Both the position numbers and the translations under genes were made by a program. Positions 42,821 to 51,391 of a DNA stretch of 64,000 bases are shown in pieces. Numbering within the stretch: position 1 is the stretch's first letter; each line of letters begins with the position of its first letter. Origin of the DNA: Streptomyces eurythermus (GTDB lineage Bacteria; Actinomycetota; Actinomycetes; Streptomycetales; Streptomycetaceae); assembly GCF_014649115.1 (NCBI RefSeq), contig NZ_BMSK01000002.1, positions 551,848 through 615,847 on the forward strand, given 5' to 3'. The notes under the pieces were generated by a model. The model had not been told where the DNA came from. It searched no databases and saw only the letters and a program-made list of their open reading frames with translations.

Positions 42821-44200
42821 ATGAGTGCGAACGACCGGAGTTACCACACGCTTCTGGCCCGGCACGAGGCGATGCGACTGCGGCGTCGACTGCTCACCCC
42901 GGGGAACACCGCGGGTGCGCAGGGGCAGCCCCCGGCCGGAGAACCGTACGACGGCGGCGCCGACCAGCGGACCATCATGGACCACCTGGACCTGGTGGCC
43001 CCCTTCGAGGAGCTGATCACTCACCTCTACCAGGCACTGTTCACGCGGCATCCCTCGCTGCGGTCGCTCTTCCCCGCCTCGATGGAATTCCAGAAGGCCC
43101 ATCTCGCACGGGCGTTCTCGTACCTGATCGAGCACTTGGACCGGCCCGACGACATCACCCGGACCTTCACCCAGCTCGGCCGTGACCACCGCAAGCTCGG
43201 TCTGCTGCCGGCGCAGTACGCCGCGTTCGAGGCAGCGCTGTGCGCAGCGCTGCGCATCCAGGCCGGCGAGCGCTGGCACGTGGAGCTGGAACGGGCGTGG
43301 GTGCGGATGCTGCGCCTCGGTGTGACGGCCATGGTGCGCGGCGCGGACGCGGCGCTGCACGAACCGCCGTGCTGGCGTGCCACAGTGACGGCGCATCAGT
43401 TGCGTGGTCCGGACCTCGCGGTGCTCCGGCTGCGGCCGCACGAGACCTTCCGGTACCACGCCGGGCAGTACGTCACGCTGGAGTCCGCGAGACTGCCGCA
43501 CACCTGGCGCCCGTACTATCCGGCCGGCGCACCCGGCCAGGAGGAGCTGGAGTTCCATGTCCGCCGCACCGGGCCCGGCGGGGTGAGTGACGCCCTGGTG
43601 CGCCACACGTCGATCGGGGACGAAGTGCGGATCGGACCACCGAAGGGAAACCTGACACTCGGAGACGAGCCCTTGGGGGAACTACGGCTGGTGGCCTGGG
43701 ACACCGGCTGGGCCGCGATGAAGGCGCTGTTGCGGGAACTGGACGCCCGAATGGGCACGGGATCGGAACACCGGGGCTGCGCGGTGCGGCTCCTCATAGG
43801 TGCCGGAACGCTGTCCGACCTGTACGACACCGACTACCTGACCACGTTCGCGAGTGGCCGCCCGTGGCTCACCGTGGTGCCGGTGATCGCGGGAGCCGCA
43901 CCGGAGGAACGGACCCGTGACCGCCTGGTCCAGGCCGTGGCCGAGTGTCTCTCCCCGGTGGCCGGCCCCACCCTGGTGGCCGGGCCGCCGACTGCCGTGA
44001 GCGCGGTGACGGGCGCCCTCGTCCGTGCCGGACTGCCGGCCGAACACCTCCGCCACGACCTGCCGTCGGCCGGAGCCCGGGACGTGCGAGGGAGCGCGGC
44101 AGGGGCCGGACCGGCCGGGAGGGCGGCACCCCCTGGACAGCCGGTTCGCGTCCCGTCCGCTGTCGCTCTGCGCGCCGGTCCGGCGCCCCTGCCGATGTGA
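42821..44200 (+). CDS. flavohaemoprotein-type globin-reductase
   Basis: A 459-residue protein from ATG 42821. The N-terminal globin (about 50-190) has AFSYLIEHLDRPDDITRTFT and the proximal-histidine segment LGRDHRKLGLLPAQY. The FAD domain (about 195-295) has YHAGQYVTLESA and RPYYPAGAP where RxYS is usual. The NAD(P) domain follows (VAWDTGWAAMKALLRELDAR in place of GGTGxxP; TLVAGPPTAVSAV). Flavohaemoproteins detoxify nitric oxide or act as haem-dependent oxidoreductases; divergent FAD/NAD motifs leave the reaction uncertain. The last 40 residues are low-complexity. Between the IS end (42501) and this gene I see no other gene. Confidence 0.82.
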   Translation: MSANDRSYHTLLARHEAMRLRRRLLTPGNTAGAQGQPPAGEPYDGGADQRTIMDHLDLVAPFEELITHLYQALFTRHPSLRSLFPASMEFQKAHLARAFSYLIEHLDRPDDITRTFTQLGRDHRKLGLLPAQYAAFEAALCAALRIQAGERWHVELERAWVRMLRLGVTAMVRGADAALHEPPCWRATVTAHQLRGPDLAVLRLRPHETFRYHAGQYVTLESARLPHTWRPYYPAGAPGQEELEFHVRRTGPGGVSDALVRHTSIGDEVRIGPPKGNLTLGDEPLGELRLVAWDTGWAAMKALLRELDARMGTGSEHRGCAVRLLIGAGTLSDLYDTDYLTTFASGRPWLTVVPVIAGAAPEERTRDRLVQAVAECLSPVAGPTLVAGPPTAVSAVTGALVRAGLPAEHLRHDLPSAGARDVRGSAAGAGPAGRAAPPGQPVRVPSAVALRAGPAPLPM

Positions 44201-44660
44201 TGCGCTGCCTGATAGCACAGCGCCGCCTGCCCCTCCCGTCGCCCCGGCGCGCCCCCGGGTGTCCTCCGCACGAAAACGACGGCGTCCGGACGGACGGGCG
44301 CACCGGCTCCGAGGGCGGAGGTGCCGACGCCGTGGTCCGCGTGCGTCAAGCCGGTGGCGCCAGGCGCTCGTCGGTGACCCGTTGCAGCCGAGGGACCGCT
44401 CCAGGGTCTGCGGGTCCACGACGGTCGCCTCCACGGTGACGCCGACGCCGTCCTTCACCCCCTTGACGATCGCGCGTGCCGCCGTCCGGCGCTGTTCGAG
44501 GCCGGCGTCCGGATGGGCTTCGACTCCGGTTCGGAGGAGAAACAGTTCACGGAGCGGCGCTCGACAACTCGCAAAGGGGGCTGAGCTGGATTACAACATC
44601 CTCCAGAAAAATGCGGAACTGCTCCTATCGGACATCCGCGAGCCCCGACCGGAGGACTTT
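44201..44660. other. 460-bp stretch with no intact gene
   Basis: Only short protein-like text is visible on the minus strand (RAIVKGVKDGVGVTVEATVV and DPQTLERSLG, about 44500-44370) without a start or stop in frame. This may be the end of a decayed gene of unknown family. No RNA or IS feature is recognised. Confidence 0.3.
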
Positions 44661-44942
44661 ATGGTCAAGACGTGGTCGGATGAGAATGTCCTGGCGATTC
44701 TGCGCAGCAAACCGCGGTTCGACGATGCCTCCTTCTGGGCCACCCTGCGCGGGCTCGCCGGGAGGCCCACCATCCGCTCGATCGCGCTGCCGTCAGGGGT
44801 GTCGCAGTCGGGAGTGGGCAAAGTTCTCAGAGGGTTGGGCAAAGACCGCCACGCCCGGGCGGTGTACGACCACCTCAACGCTCAGGCCGACATCCGTCAT
44901 CGGCTTCGGGCAAGTGGTGGCTCGGGACCGATGGGAGCGTAG
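44661..44942 (+). CDS. small hypothetical HTH-like protein, 93 aa
   Basis: ATG 44661 with GGAGG six bases upstream. The middle (RSIALPSGVSQSGVGKVLRG) looks like a helix-turn-helix; the rest is helical and charged (MVKTWSDENVLAILRSKPRF). No specific family is recognised. It is followed by a strong 18-bp hairpin. Confidence 0.55.
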   Translation: MVKTWSDENVLAILRSKPRFDDASFWATLRGLAGRPTIRSIALPSGVSQSGVGKVLRGLGKDRHARAVYDHLNAQADIRHRLRASGGSGPMGA

Positions 44943-44977
44943 GCCAGCCAATCGGTCCCCCAGTCCTGGTGACCTCG

Positions 44978-45018
44978 CATAGCTACGGATCAGCGCTGTT
45001 CGCTGATCCGTAGCTATG
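44978..45018. repeat. perfect 18-bp inverted repeat (hairpin, possible terminator)
   Basis: CATAGCTACGGATCAGCG (44978-44995) is the exact reverse complement of 45001-45018, with the 5-base loop CTGTT. It lies 35 bases after the gene ending at 44942 and 68 bases before the capsid-like remnant. No T-run follows. It may be a terminator, or a recombination-related site at the border of phage DNA. Confidence 0.8.
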
Positions 45019-45085
45019 CTGTGCTTCAGCGCGCTGCTGGTTTTGGGCCGAGCGACTCCAAGGTCGATCTTCTGGAGTTCGGCCC

Positions 45086-45967
45086 ATGGAAGAGTTCGCG
45101 CTTCCCGACGACATCACAGCCCTCAACGACGAGGAACTCGACGCCCTTCTCGACGGTGCGGTCAAGGCTTTCGACGTCAAGGGGGGCAGCAGCACTGTCA
45201 CCTACGGCGACATCACGCAGCTCCGTGAGCTGGCGACCGCCGTCCAGAACATCTGCACGGAGAAGGCGGAGCGCATCGAGGCCGCGCAGAAGGCCGCCGT
45301 CGAGATCGAGGCGCTCGCCGCGACCGTGCGCGGAGACGCCCCCGAGCAGGTCGCCGCCACCGAGCCGGCCGAGCCGGCCGCCGCCGAGGGCCGCGCCCTA
45401 AACCTCTCCCGCGTCCGCGCCCACCAGCCGCGCGTCCTGCCCGCCGACCCGAACCCGAGCCCGGAGATCACCGCCTCCGTTGACGTCCCCGGCTACCAGC
45501 CGTGCCAGGCCCTCGACGTGGCCGGTGTCACCGAGCGCATCATCCGCCGCGCCAACGCGTTGAAGACCGCGGGCGGGGGCGTGGGCCTCGCCGCCTCGTA
45601 CCGGCTGCCGGTCCCACAGCAGCTCATCGTCAACGACAGCTCCAGCGGCACGGAGGGCACCCGGGCGGTCGTCCTCGCCGGCGACCAGGCCCGCTTGAAC
45701 GGCGGTGATCTCGTCGCGAGCGGCGGATGGTGTGCGCCCAGCGCAACGGTCTATGAGCTGACCGGCATGTCCTGCCCGGAGATGCTGTGGGACCTGCCCG
45801 AGATCCAGCTCGCCCGAGGCGGCCTCAGGCACTTCCCGATGCCGTCGCTGGACGTCGCGGCAATGACGTTCGTGCACACCGAAGCGGATGACATCAGCGG
45901 CGCCGTCAAGCCTTGCTTCAGGATCGAATCCTTCTCCACGGGCCGGCCGGCGTTGCCCTGGGGATAA
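45086..45967 (+). pseudogene. phage major capsid protein-like gene, C-terminus replaced
   Basis: From ATG 45086: an acidic, helical scaffold-like N-terminus (MEEFALPDDITALNDEELDA...), then a linker and GLAASYRLPVPQQLIVND, followed by GGWCAPSATVYELTG and WDLPEIQLARGGLRHFPMPS, the pattern of actinophage HK97-type capsid proteins. At about 45913 (ISGAVKPCF) homology ends and the frame closes with unrelated RIESFSTGRPALPWG. No other phage genes flank it, so it is an orphan prophage relic. Confidence 0.65.
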
Positions 45968-45975
45968 GTCAGGGC

Positions 45976-46566
45976 ATGTACCCGAACAACCGCTCCAGCA
46001 CCCGGCTCGCCCTCCGCGAACTGAGCGTGGAGGATGTGAACGCGGTGCTGGCCATCTACGGCAGCCCGCGGGCGACGGAGCACCTCTCGTTCGAGCCGCG
46101 CAGCCGAGAGCAAGTTGGTCAAATCATCGCGCGGTCCATCGCTGGAGCTACCGAGAGACCGCGCAGGGAGTTTTCGCTTGCCGTCATCGAGCGAAAATCC
46201 TCCGCACTGGTCGGGTTCGGCCGTCTGGCTCTCGACCCACACCAGCAGCGCGGAGCCACCATGGGCTTCGCGCTGCGACCAGAGGCATGGGGTGCCGGCT
46301 ACGGCGTCGAAATGGTGCGGCTACTGCTCAGTGTCGGCTTCGATGAGTTGAATCTGCACCGGATATGGGGCGCGCGGTCCCCGTGGAACGAGGCATCCGC
46401 GAGGACGATGGCGGCCGTCGGCATGGTCGAAGAAGGAGTCATCCGCGAACACCTCCTGAAGGGCGGCGTGTGGAGGGACTCCGTGGTGCACGCCATCCTT
46501 GAACGCGAGTGGCGAGCCGCCCCTGCCGCAGACCCGCCGGCTGCGGGCGGCCAGCCCACCAAATAG
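45976..46566 (+). CDS. GNAT-family (RimJ/RimL-type) N-acetyltransferase
   Basis: A 196-residue acetyltransferase from ATG 45976. Typical blocks: LALRELSVEDVNAVLAIYGS, RRGATMGFALRPEAWGAGYG-type acetyl-CoA binding text (GFALRPEAWGAGYGVEMVRL), and HRIWGARSPWNEASARTMAA followed by VGMVEEGVIREH. It probably acetylates a protein alpha-amine or small molecule; substrate unknown. Nothing with a related function is adjacent. Confidence 0.85.
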   Translation: MYPNNRSSTRLALRELSVEDVNAVLAIYGSPRATEHLSFEPRSREQVGQIIARSIAGATERPRREFSLAVIERKSSALVGFGRLALDPHQQRGATMGFALRPEAWGAGYGVEMVRLLLSVGFDELNLHRIWGARSPWNEASARTMAAVGMVEEGVIREHLLKGGVWRDSVVHAILEREWRAAPAADPPAAGGQPTK

Positions 46567-46759
46567 CGCGCAGGGGAGGGTCACCGCAGTCGGCGCCGCC
46601 TTCTCGCAGCGGCGTTCCGAGGACGCCCCGCAGTGAACGACGCTCCATGATGGGCACGCCACAAAGGAGCCCGGGCAACGCGTTGTGTCTGCCGTACGTG
46701 GCCACGGCCCGCGACTTCACGGATCAAGGCGACGTCCGCCACGAACTTGGCCGCCTTGG

Positions 46760-48109
46760 TCATACGGCTTCGTGCTGCTGTTGTTGTTGGGCGGGGTCGG
46801 CGGCGCGGATGAGCTGGTTCAGGGCGCTGTAGTAGATGTCGTGGTCGGTGGTGGCGGGCAGGATCGCGGCAAGGTGGCCGGTCAGGACGGGGAACTGTTC
46901 AGGGTCGAGGGCGGCCAGTGCCTGGCGGGTGGCCGTCTGGGCGGTGCGGGGATCGCGGTGGTCGACGAAGCTGGCGCTGCCGAGGGTGAGCAGATACATA
47001 CGCCGGTAGGCGGCGATGGCCTCTTCGGGTGTCATGCCGGCCGCGAGGGAGTCGGCAAGCTGCGGCTCGACCAGGCGCTGCAGGAGCTGGGGGGAGAGCC
47101 AGGGCCTGCTGCCGCGCAGGGCGAGCAGGCCGGGGTGGGCGGTCAGCAGCTCGTACAGCGCGGTGAAGCGGCTGCGGGTGGCGGTGGCCCACTTGGTGCC
47201 GGGCGGGATGTCGGGCAGGCGTGCCGCGAGGTGGTCGGTGACCAGGTCGAGCAGTCCCGCAAGGTCGGTGATGCCGTCCCACCGACCGTGCTCGGTCACC
47301 GCAGCTTGCTGGGCCAGCCGGCGCGAGCGCACCCCGGCCGGCCGGACCTTAGCGGCGAGGAAGCGGGAGGTCGTCGGGCCGCGGGAGCCTTCCCGCCACG
47401 TCACCTCCTGGAAGGCTTCCCGTCCGGCGGCCGCGGCCAGTTCCGTTACCGGCACGGGTGGCTGCCGGTAGCGGGGAACCGGCTGGCGGCCGTTCCCGGA
47501 CCAGGCTGGGGTATCAGGGAGGGCGTCATAGGGCTGGACGGTCAGATCGCCGCGGATGCCGACCACGTACGCGTGTCCCCGCTCGGTCAGTGCGGCACGG
47601 AAGTGCGCGTTCTGGCCGTAGCCCGCATCGGCCACCACCACTGGCGGCACCGGTCCCCATCCGGCCAGTTCGTCCAGGGTGTTCAGTGCCAGACGCCACT
47701 TCTCCCGGTGCCCGACGTCCTCCGGGACGCCGGTCCGCCGGCGTCGGACGGCGTCATCCGCCCACTCCTGGGGCAGGAACAGCCGCCAGTTCAGCGGGCA
47801 CGAGGCCGTGTCGGAGACCGCGTGCACGCTGACAGCGACCAGGCAGTTGGCCTGCTTGCCCAGCGCACCGCAGTACTGGTGGGTGACACCGACCGACATC
47901 CTTCCGTCCTTGGGGAACGACACGTCATCGACCGCCCAGGCCTCCGGGCCGATCTGCGGCACCAGCCGCTCGGCGATCCGTCGGCGCACCGGCACCGGAT
48001 CCCACGTGGACTGATTCACGAACTGTGCAGGTTCTGCTCGTTGCCGTCCGGCAGCCGTGAGGCCAGGTCGGAGACCACGACGCCGGCTATGGGGTGGGAC
48101 GGTACGCAT
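46760..48109 (-). pseudogene. IS701-type transposase, 5'-truncated and frameshifted
   Basis: Most of an IS701-family DDE transposase is present in one frame: FVNQSTWDPVPVRRRIAERL, AWAVDDVSFPKDGRMSVGVT (first Asp), CGALGKQANCLVAVSVHA, VVVADAGYGQNAHFRAALTE (second Asp) and QALAALDPEQFPVLTGHLAA near the end. The true N-terminus (IAGVVVSDLASRLPDGNEQN followed by LHQ) is one base out of frame: CACCAG has become CACAG near 48021. Upstream of 48110 the gene is cut by CsoR-operator DNA. The frame from ATG 48109 is therefore an artefactual start. Confidence 0.8.
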
Positions 48110-48110
48110 A

Positions 48111-48125
48111 TACCCCCCGGGGGTA
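48111..48125. promoter_or_regulatory. CsoR-like operator 1
   Basis: TACCCCCCGGGGGTA matches the C-run/G-run palindrome bound by CsoR-family copper or persulfide repressors (TACCCnnnnGGGTA type). It lies 100 bases upstream of the DUF1326 gene, next to the truncated IS701 copy. Confidence 0.6.
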
Positions 48126-48172
48126 CGTGACGGTGATGCGTCGCCCCCGTAGCCTCCACATCAGAACAGCAG

Positions 48173-48190
48173 ATACCCCCCCAGGGTATA
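48173..48190. promoter_or_regulatory. CsoR-like operator 2
   Basis: ATACCCCCCCAGGGTATA, a second C/G-run palindrome of CsoR type, lies 21 bases before the DUF1326 ATG. This is where a repressor would block transcription or initiation. Confidence 0.65.
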
Positions 48191-48211
48191 GCAACTATCG
48201 AGGAGCAACCC

Positions 48212-48919
48212 ATGTGCACGACATCCAGGGCATCGCAGAACGCCCCCACCGAGGCGGTTGTCCGTACGGGCACCGCTGGCGACAACGGCCTGCCGGACTG
48301 GCACCTGCGCGGTGAATGGTTCGATGTGTGCAGCTGCTCGCTGCCCTGCCCCTGCACCTTCGCGCAGTCGCCGACGAACGGGTCCTGCCTCTTCACCCTC
48401 GTCTGGCAGGTGCACGAGGGGCACTTCGGGGATATCCGCCTCGATGGCCTGGGTGTGGTCGCGCTCGGCGAGTTCGCCGGGAATATGTGGGTCGGTGACC
48501 CGGAGGCGACCATGAAGGTGATGCTCTACATCGATGCAAAGGGCGACCAGGCCCAGCGCGACGCGCTCGAGCAGATCTTCGCCGGACATGTGGGCGGCTG
48601 GCCCGGCGAGTTCGGCTCCCTCATCAGCGAACTGCGCGAGGTGCGGTACGCCCCGGTCCACTTCGACGCGGCCGAGGATCTCTCGTACTGGCGAGCCGAG
48701 GTGTCCGACAAGGTGGCCGTCGGTGCCAAGGCCCTCACCGGCCCCACCGCCGATCCCTCCCGCCGTGTCCAGCTGATCAACGCCCCAGGGGCCGAGGTCG
48801 GTCCCGGCCAGATCGCCACCTGGGGTGTGGTCGACGCTGATCACTCGGAAGGCTTCGACTTCTCCCGCCCGTATCGCGGGGGATCGAGCAAGCACTTCCC
48901 CTTCGACTGGCGTCCCTGA
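48212..48919 (+). CDS. DUF1326-domain protein
   Basis: A 235-residue protein from ATG 48212 (GAGGAG upstream). The DUF1326 domain begins with the cysteine-rich EWFDVCSCSLPCPCTFAQSP and ends with GSSKHFPFDWRP. The biochemical role of DUF1326 is not established, but the CxCxxxCxC cluster suggests metal or thiol chemistry. The two CsoR-like operators directly upstream suggest induction by copper or sulfane sulfur. No copper ATPase or CsoR gene is visible in the window. Confidence 0.85.
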   Translation: MCTTSRASQNAPTEAVVRTGTAGDNGLPDWHLRGEWFDVCSCSLPCPCTFAQSPTNGSCLFTLVWQVHEGHFGDIRLDGLGVVALGEFAGNMWVGDPEATMKVMLYIDAKGDQAQRDALEQIFAGHVGGWPGEFGSLISELREVRYAPVHFDAAEDLSYWRAEVSDKVAVGAKALTGPTADPSRRVQLINAPGAEVGPGQIATWGVVDADHSEGFDFSRPYRGGSSKHFPFDWRP

Positions 48920-48936
48920 CCCTGGTCCTCGAACGC

Positions 48937-48953
48937 TTCCGCCTCCGGCGGAA
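48937..48953 (+). terminator. short hairpin after DUF1326 gene
   Basis: TTCCGCC-TCC-GGCGGAA, a perfect 7-bp stem with 3-base loop, 18 bases after the stop. Confidence 0.5.
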
Positions 48954-48964
48954 CGATGTGACCG

Positions 48965-49222
48965 TCAGCGCGGACGTTCGCCACTGCTGCCGAGCTCGGG
49001 GTGCAGCGCGGTCACGGGGGTTATCTGAGTTGAATGTCCTGCGTCGCAGGACAGCGTCACGTGGTCCAGGATGCCGCTCAGCTTGCTCCGTACCGTCCAG
49101 CCCAGTTCGTAGGCCCGCGTGGTGAAGAGCGCCATGACGGCCGCCTCGGCGCGGGCAAGCAGCCGGGCAGAGCGCAGCGCGTCCTCCGGCGAAGACGCGG
49201 CGGTCCGTGTGTCGTCACTCAT
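48965..49222 (-). CDS. small hypothetical protein, 85 aa
   Basis: ATG 49222 with a GGGGGA RBS. The sequence is MSDDTRTAASSPEDALRSAR followed by LLARAEAAVMALFTTRAYEL and a polar tail. No recognised domain; mostly helical with no membrane segment. An in-frame ATG four codons upstream (MGDDMSDD) is an alternative. Confidence 0.5.
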   Translation of the reverse strand: MSDDTRTAASSPEDALRSARLLARAEAAVMALFTTRAYELGWTVRSKLSGILDHVTLSCDAGHSTQITPVTALHPELGSSGERPR

Positions 49223-49284
49223 GTCGTCCCCCATCTCAACAGGCGCGCAGGCTGCGCGAGTGCTTGGACGAGGGTGAGGGTCGC

Positions 49285-49548
49285 ATGGCGCACCGACAAC
49301 GGGCGCAGGTGCTCGCCCGGGTCGAACAGGCTGCGGAATTCTGCGCTGCTCAGATGACAGCAGTTTTCGACTTGCCCGTCTCGCTCGCCGACGCACTCGC
49401 GCGACTGGGCTCAATCGGCTGGACGCCGCATGATATTGAGCAGTTCCCGCGCCGGCTGCGGCAGACCAGCGCTCAGGACGTCGAACAGGCGGCCGTGGAT
49501 CTGTTCACCCAGGGACTGCGCGGCGGCATCGTTCTGGCCGGGGTCTGA
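49285..49548 (+). CDS. small hypothetical protein, 87 aa
   Basis: ATG 49285 with GAGGG upstream. The text DLPVSLADALARLGSIGWTP and FPRRLRQTSAQDVEQAAVDL resembles the last domain of M16-type peptidase-like proteins, so this may be a short relative or a C-terminal stub. It is divergent from the gene at 49222 and ends at a strong bidirectional hairpin. Confidence 0.5.
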   Translation: MAHRQRAQVLARVEQAAEFCAAQMTAVFDLPVSLADALARLGSIGWTPHDIEQFPRRLRQTSAQDVEQAAVDLFTQGLRGGIVLAGV

Positions 49549-49572
49549 GTGCCGAAGGCGGACAACGATCGA

Positions 49573-49607
49573 CCCCGGGCCGGGTGAGAGCCCCGTCCGG
49601 CCCGGGG
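49573..49607. terminator. bidirectional terminator hairpin
   Basis: CCCCGGGCCGG (49573-49583) pairs perfectly with CCGGCCCGGGG (49597-49607). It sits between two converging genes ending at 49548 and 49611. Confidence 0.75.
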
Positions 49608-49610
49608 CAG

Positions 49611-49967
49611 TCACGAATTCGGGGCGGCTTGCGGACTCGGGGCACCGAGGGCGGATCCGAGTGCTGCGGCGTCGGCGGCGATGCGCTGCAGAGCGGCGAG
49701 ATGACCAGTCAGAGCGGTCCGGCCTTGACCGCTCAGGCTCAACCAGGTACGGGGACGCTTGCCCACGTATCCCTTGCGGACGACGACATAGGAGGCCGAC
49801 TCCAGCAGTGAAATTATCTTGCTGAGGGCGGAGTCGGAGACCTGGCAGCCATCGCGTACCGCACTGAACTCCGCCTCGGCGCAACCGGAGAGGAAGGCCA
49901 TGACGGCCAGCCGGGTCGGATGCTGGATGAGGGGATCCAGGGCAGGGGGTGGAGCGTCGCTGCTCAC
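49611..49967 (-). CDS. winged-helix transcriptional regulator
   Basis: A 118-residue MarR/ArsR-like regulator from GTG 49967 (GAGGGG upstream). The DNA-binding region is PLIQHPTRLAVMAFLSGCAE, CQVSDSALSKIISLLESASY and VVVRKGYVGKRPRTWLSLSG. The GTG overlaps the TGA of the upstream membrane-protein fragment (GTGA), so the two were co-translated. Streptomyces often pairs such regulators with a small membrane protein. Confidence 0.8.
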   Translation of the reverse strand: MSSDAPPPALDPLIQHPTRLAVMAFLSGCAEAEFSAVRDGCQVSDSALSKIISLLESASYVVVRKGYVGKRPRTWLSLSGQGRTALTGHLAALQRIAADAAALGSALGAPSPQAAPNS

Positions 49968-50120
49968 GAAGCGGCCCCTCTTCTTCGTTCGCGCCGCAGA
50001 ACGAGACAGTTGACCAGTCCGGCGCCGAGCCCCGCAACGATCACGAACCCGGCCAGATGCCACAACAGCTCAGCCGTCGCGGCCGTCACCAGGACCCCCA
50101 AGTAGGCCCCGATCAGCGCC
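49964..50120 (-). pseudogene. C-terminal part of a small membrane protein, 5' end lost
   Basis: ALIGAYLGVLVTAATAELLW and GFVIVAGLGAGLVNCLVLRR form two membrane helices and end RERRRGAAS, with a stop at 49964 overlapping the regulator start. No plausible start with an RBS is present; sequence upstream of about 50120 belongs to other scrambled fragments (VYLSNVPPGFLQTPAFA in another frame). Confidence 0.5.
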
Positions 50121-50369
50121 CGGGGAGGCGGTCGCGAAGGCCGGCGTCTGGAGGAAGCCGGGTGGCACGTTGGAGAGGTAGACCCGGGCGCCACTCCATG
50201 TACATCGAGTCGACCGCGCGGGCGGTGGCGATGAGTTCGTCGGTCTGATCGTCGGCGGACGTGGCACGCGCCGCTGTCCCTGTCCCCTCACGCCAGTACT
50301 TCCCTGTCGGGAAAGTAAATGCCAGGCTTGCACTGCTATCCGCTTGCGGCTGGAGAAGACCATGGATGA

Positions 50370-50815
50370 CGCGCGTCGCCCGCTCCCGGTTCCTCTACGA
50401 GGGCGGCCACCGCTACGTCGTGCTCCTTGAGGAGTCCGTCCTGCACTACCGCACCGCCGACCCCGACGCGATTGCCGGCCGCGGCGAGGGTGTGGGTGAG
50501 GCCGTCGGGGAAGTCGCCGGTGGTGATGTTGTCGAGGTGGACGCTGCCGCCGGTCGCGGCGGCGGCCATGACCATGGTGGCGGCCTCGATCCGGTCCCCG
50601 GCCACCGCGAACGTGCCGCCGGCGATCCAGTCGCCGCCGCGCACGTGCAGACCCCTCCTGGTCGAAGTGGACGAGGACGCCCCGGGCGGTCAGGAAGCGG
50701 GCGGTCTCGGTGACTTCCGGCTCGGTCGACGGGTGGGTGATCAGGCTGGTGCCGTGCGCGCGGGCGGCCGGCAGCATCGCTGTCACCGTCGCCCGAGGCT
50801 CGGCCCGTAGGGCGT
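50370..50815 (-). pseudogene. MurA-like (UDP-GlcNAc carboxyvinyltransferase) internal fragment, frameshifted
   Basis: Leftward text TVTAMLPAARAHGTSLITHP and STEPEVTETARFLTARGV, then after a frame change GGDWIAGGTFAVAGDRIEAA and MVMAAAATGGSVHLDNITTG, matches the middle of MurA-type EPSP-synthase-fold enzymes. Both ends are missing and the upstream part is fused to a transposase remnant near 50815. Confidence 0.65.
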
Positions 50816-50820
50816 GTTCA

Positions 50821-51271
50821 CGTCCACGGTGAACGCCTTCGACGACCAGCCGTGTATCGGCGTCGATGACGACCTGGTGGTTGGTGGAGTACCGGTAGTT
50901 CTTCGACTGCTCGGCCACCGCATGATCCCGCGTGGGGACCAAGGTGCCGTCCACGATGAGCACGGTGTTCTTGCGGAACCGTCGGCGCGGCCGCAGCGCG
51001 AGCAACGGTGCGAGGCGGTTGATGATGCGGTCGGCCGCAGACTTCGAGATTCCGAACAGCGGCGCGAGCTGGCGCAGCGTCAGGTTAGTGCGCCATACGC
51101 CGCAACCAGCAGAACACGATCTTCCAGGGCCAGACACCACGGCCGGCCCCGGCGGACCGCGTCCGCTCCCTCACGGCGCAGGGCGGTCACCAGCTTGCCG
51201 AAGCAGCGCGGGCTCAGCCCCGTGAACGGGGCTATCCAGGGCGGCTGCGACGCCGTGATCACTGCTGCCAC
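50821..51271 (-). pseudogene. IS5-superfamily transposase 5' fragment, frameshifted
   Basis: Starts MAAVITASQPPWIAPFTGLS and reads GRPWCLALEDRVLLVAAY, then shifts frame to WRTNLTLRQLAPLFGISKSA and KNTVLIVDGTLVPTRDHAVA (first DDE Asp) to YRYSTNHQVVIDADTRLVVE. The 3' half is replaced by MurA-like sequence near 50820. Confidence 0.75.
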
Positions 51272-51391
51272 GTCGAGATCGTTCCACTACCCCGGAGCCT
51301 AGAGTTAAGGAGTCAGTACCGGTCAGAAAATCGCTCGGCGGTCTTGTCACCGGCCGGTACGGTGCGATGCGGAACCAAGGGGGATGAGCAG

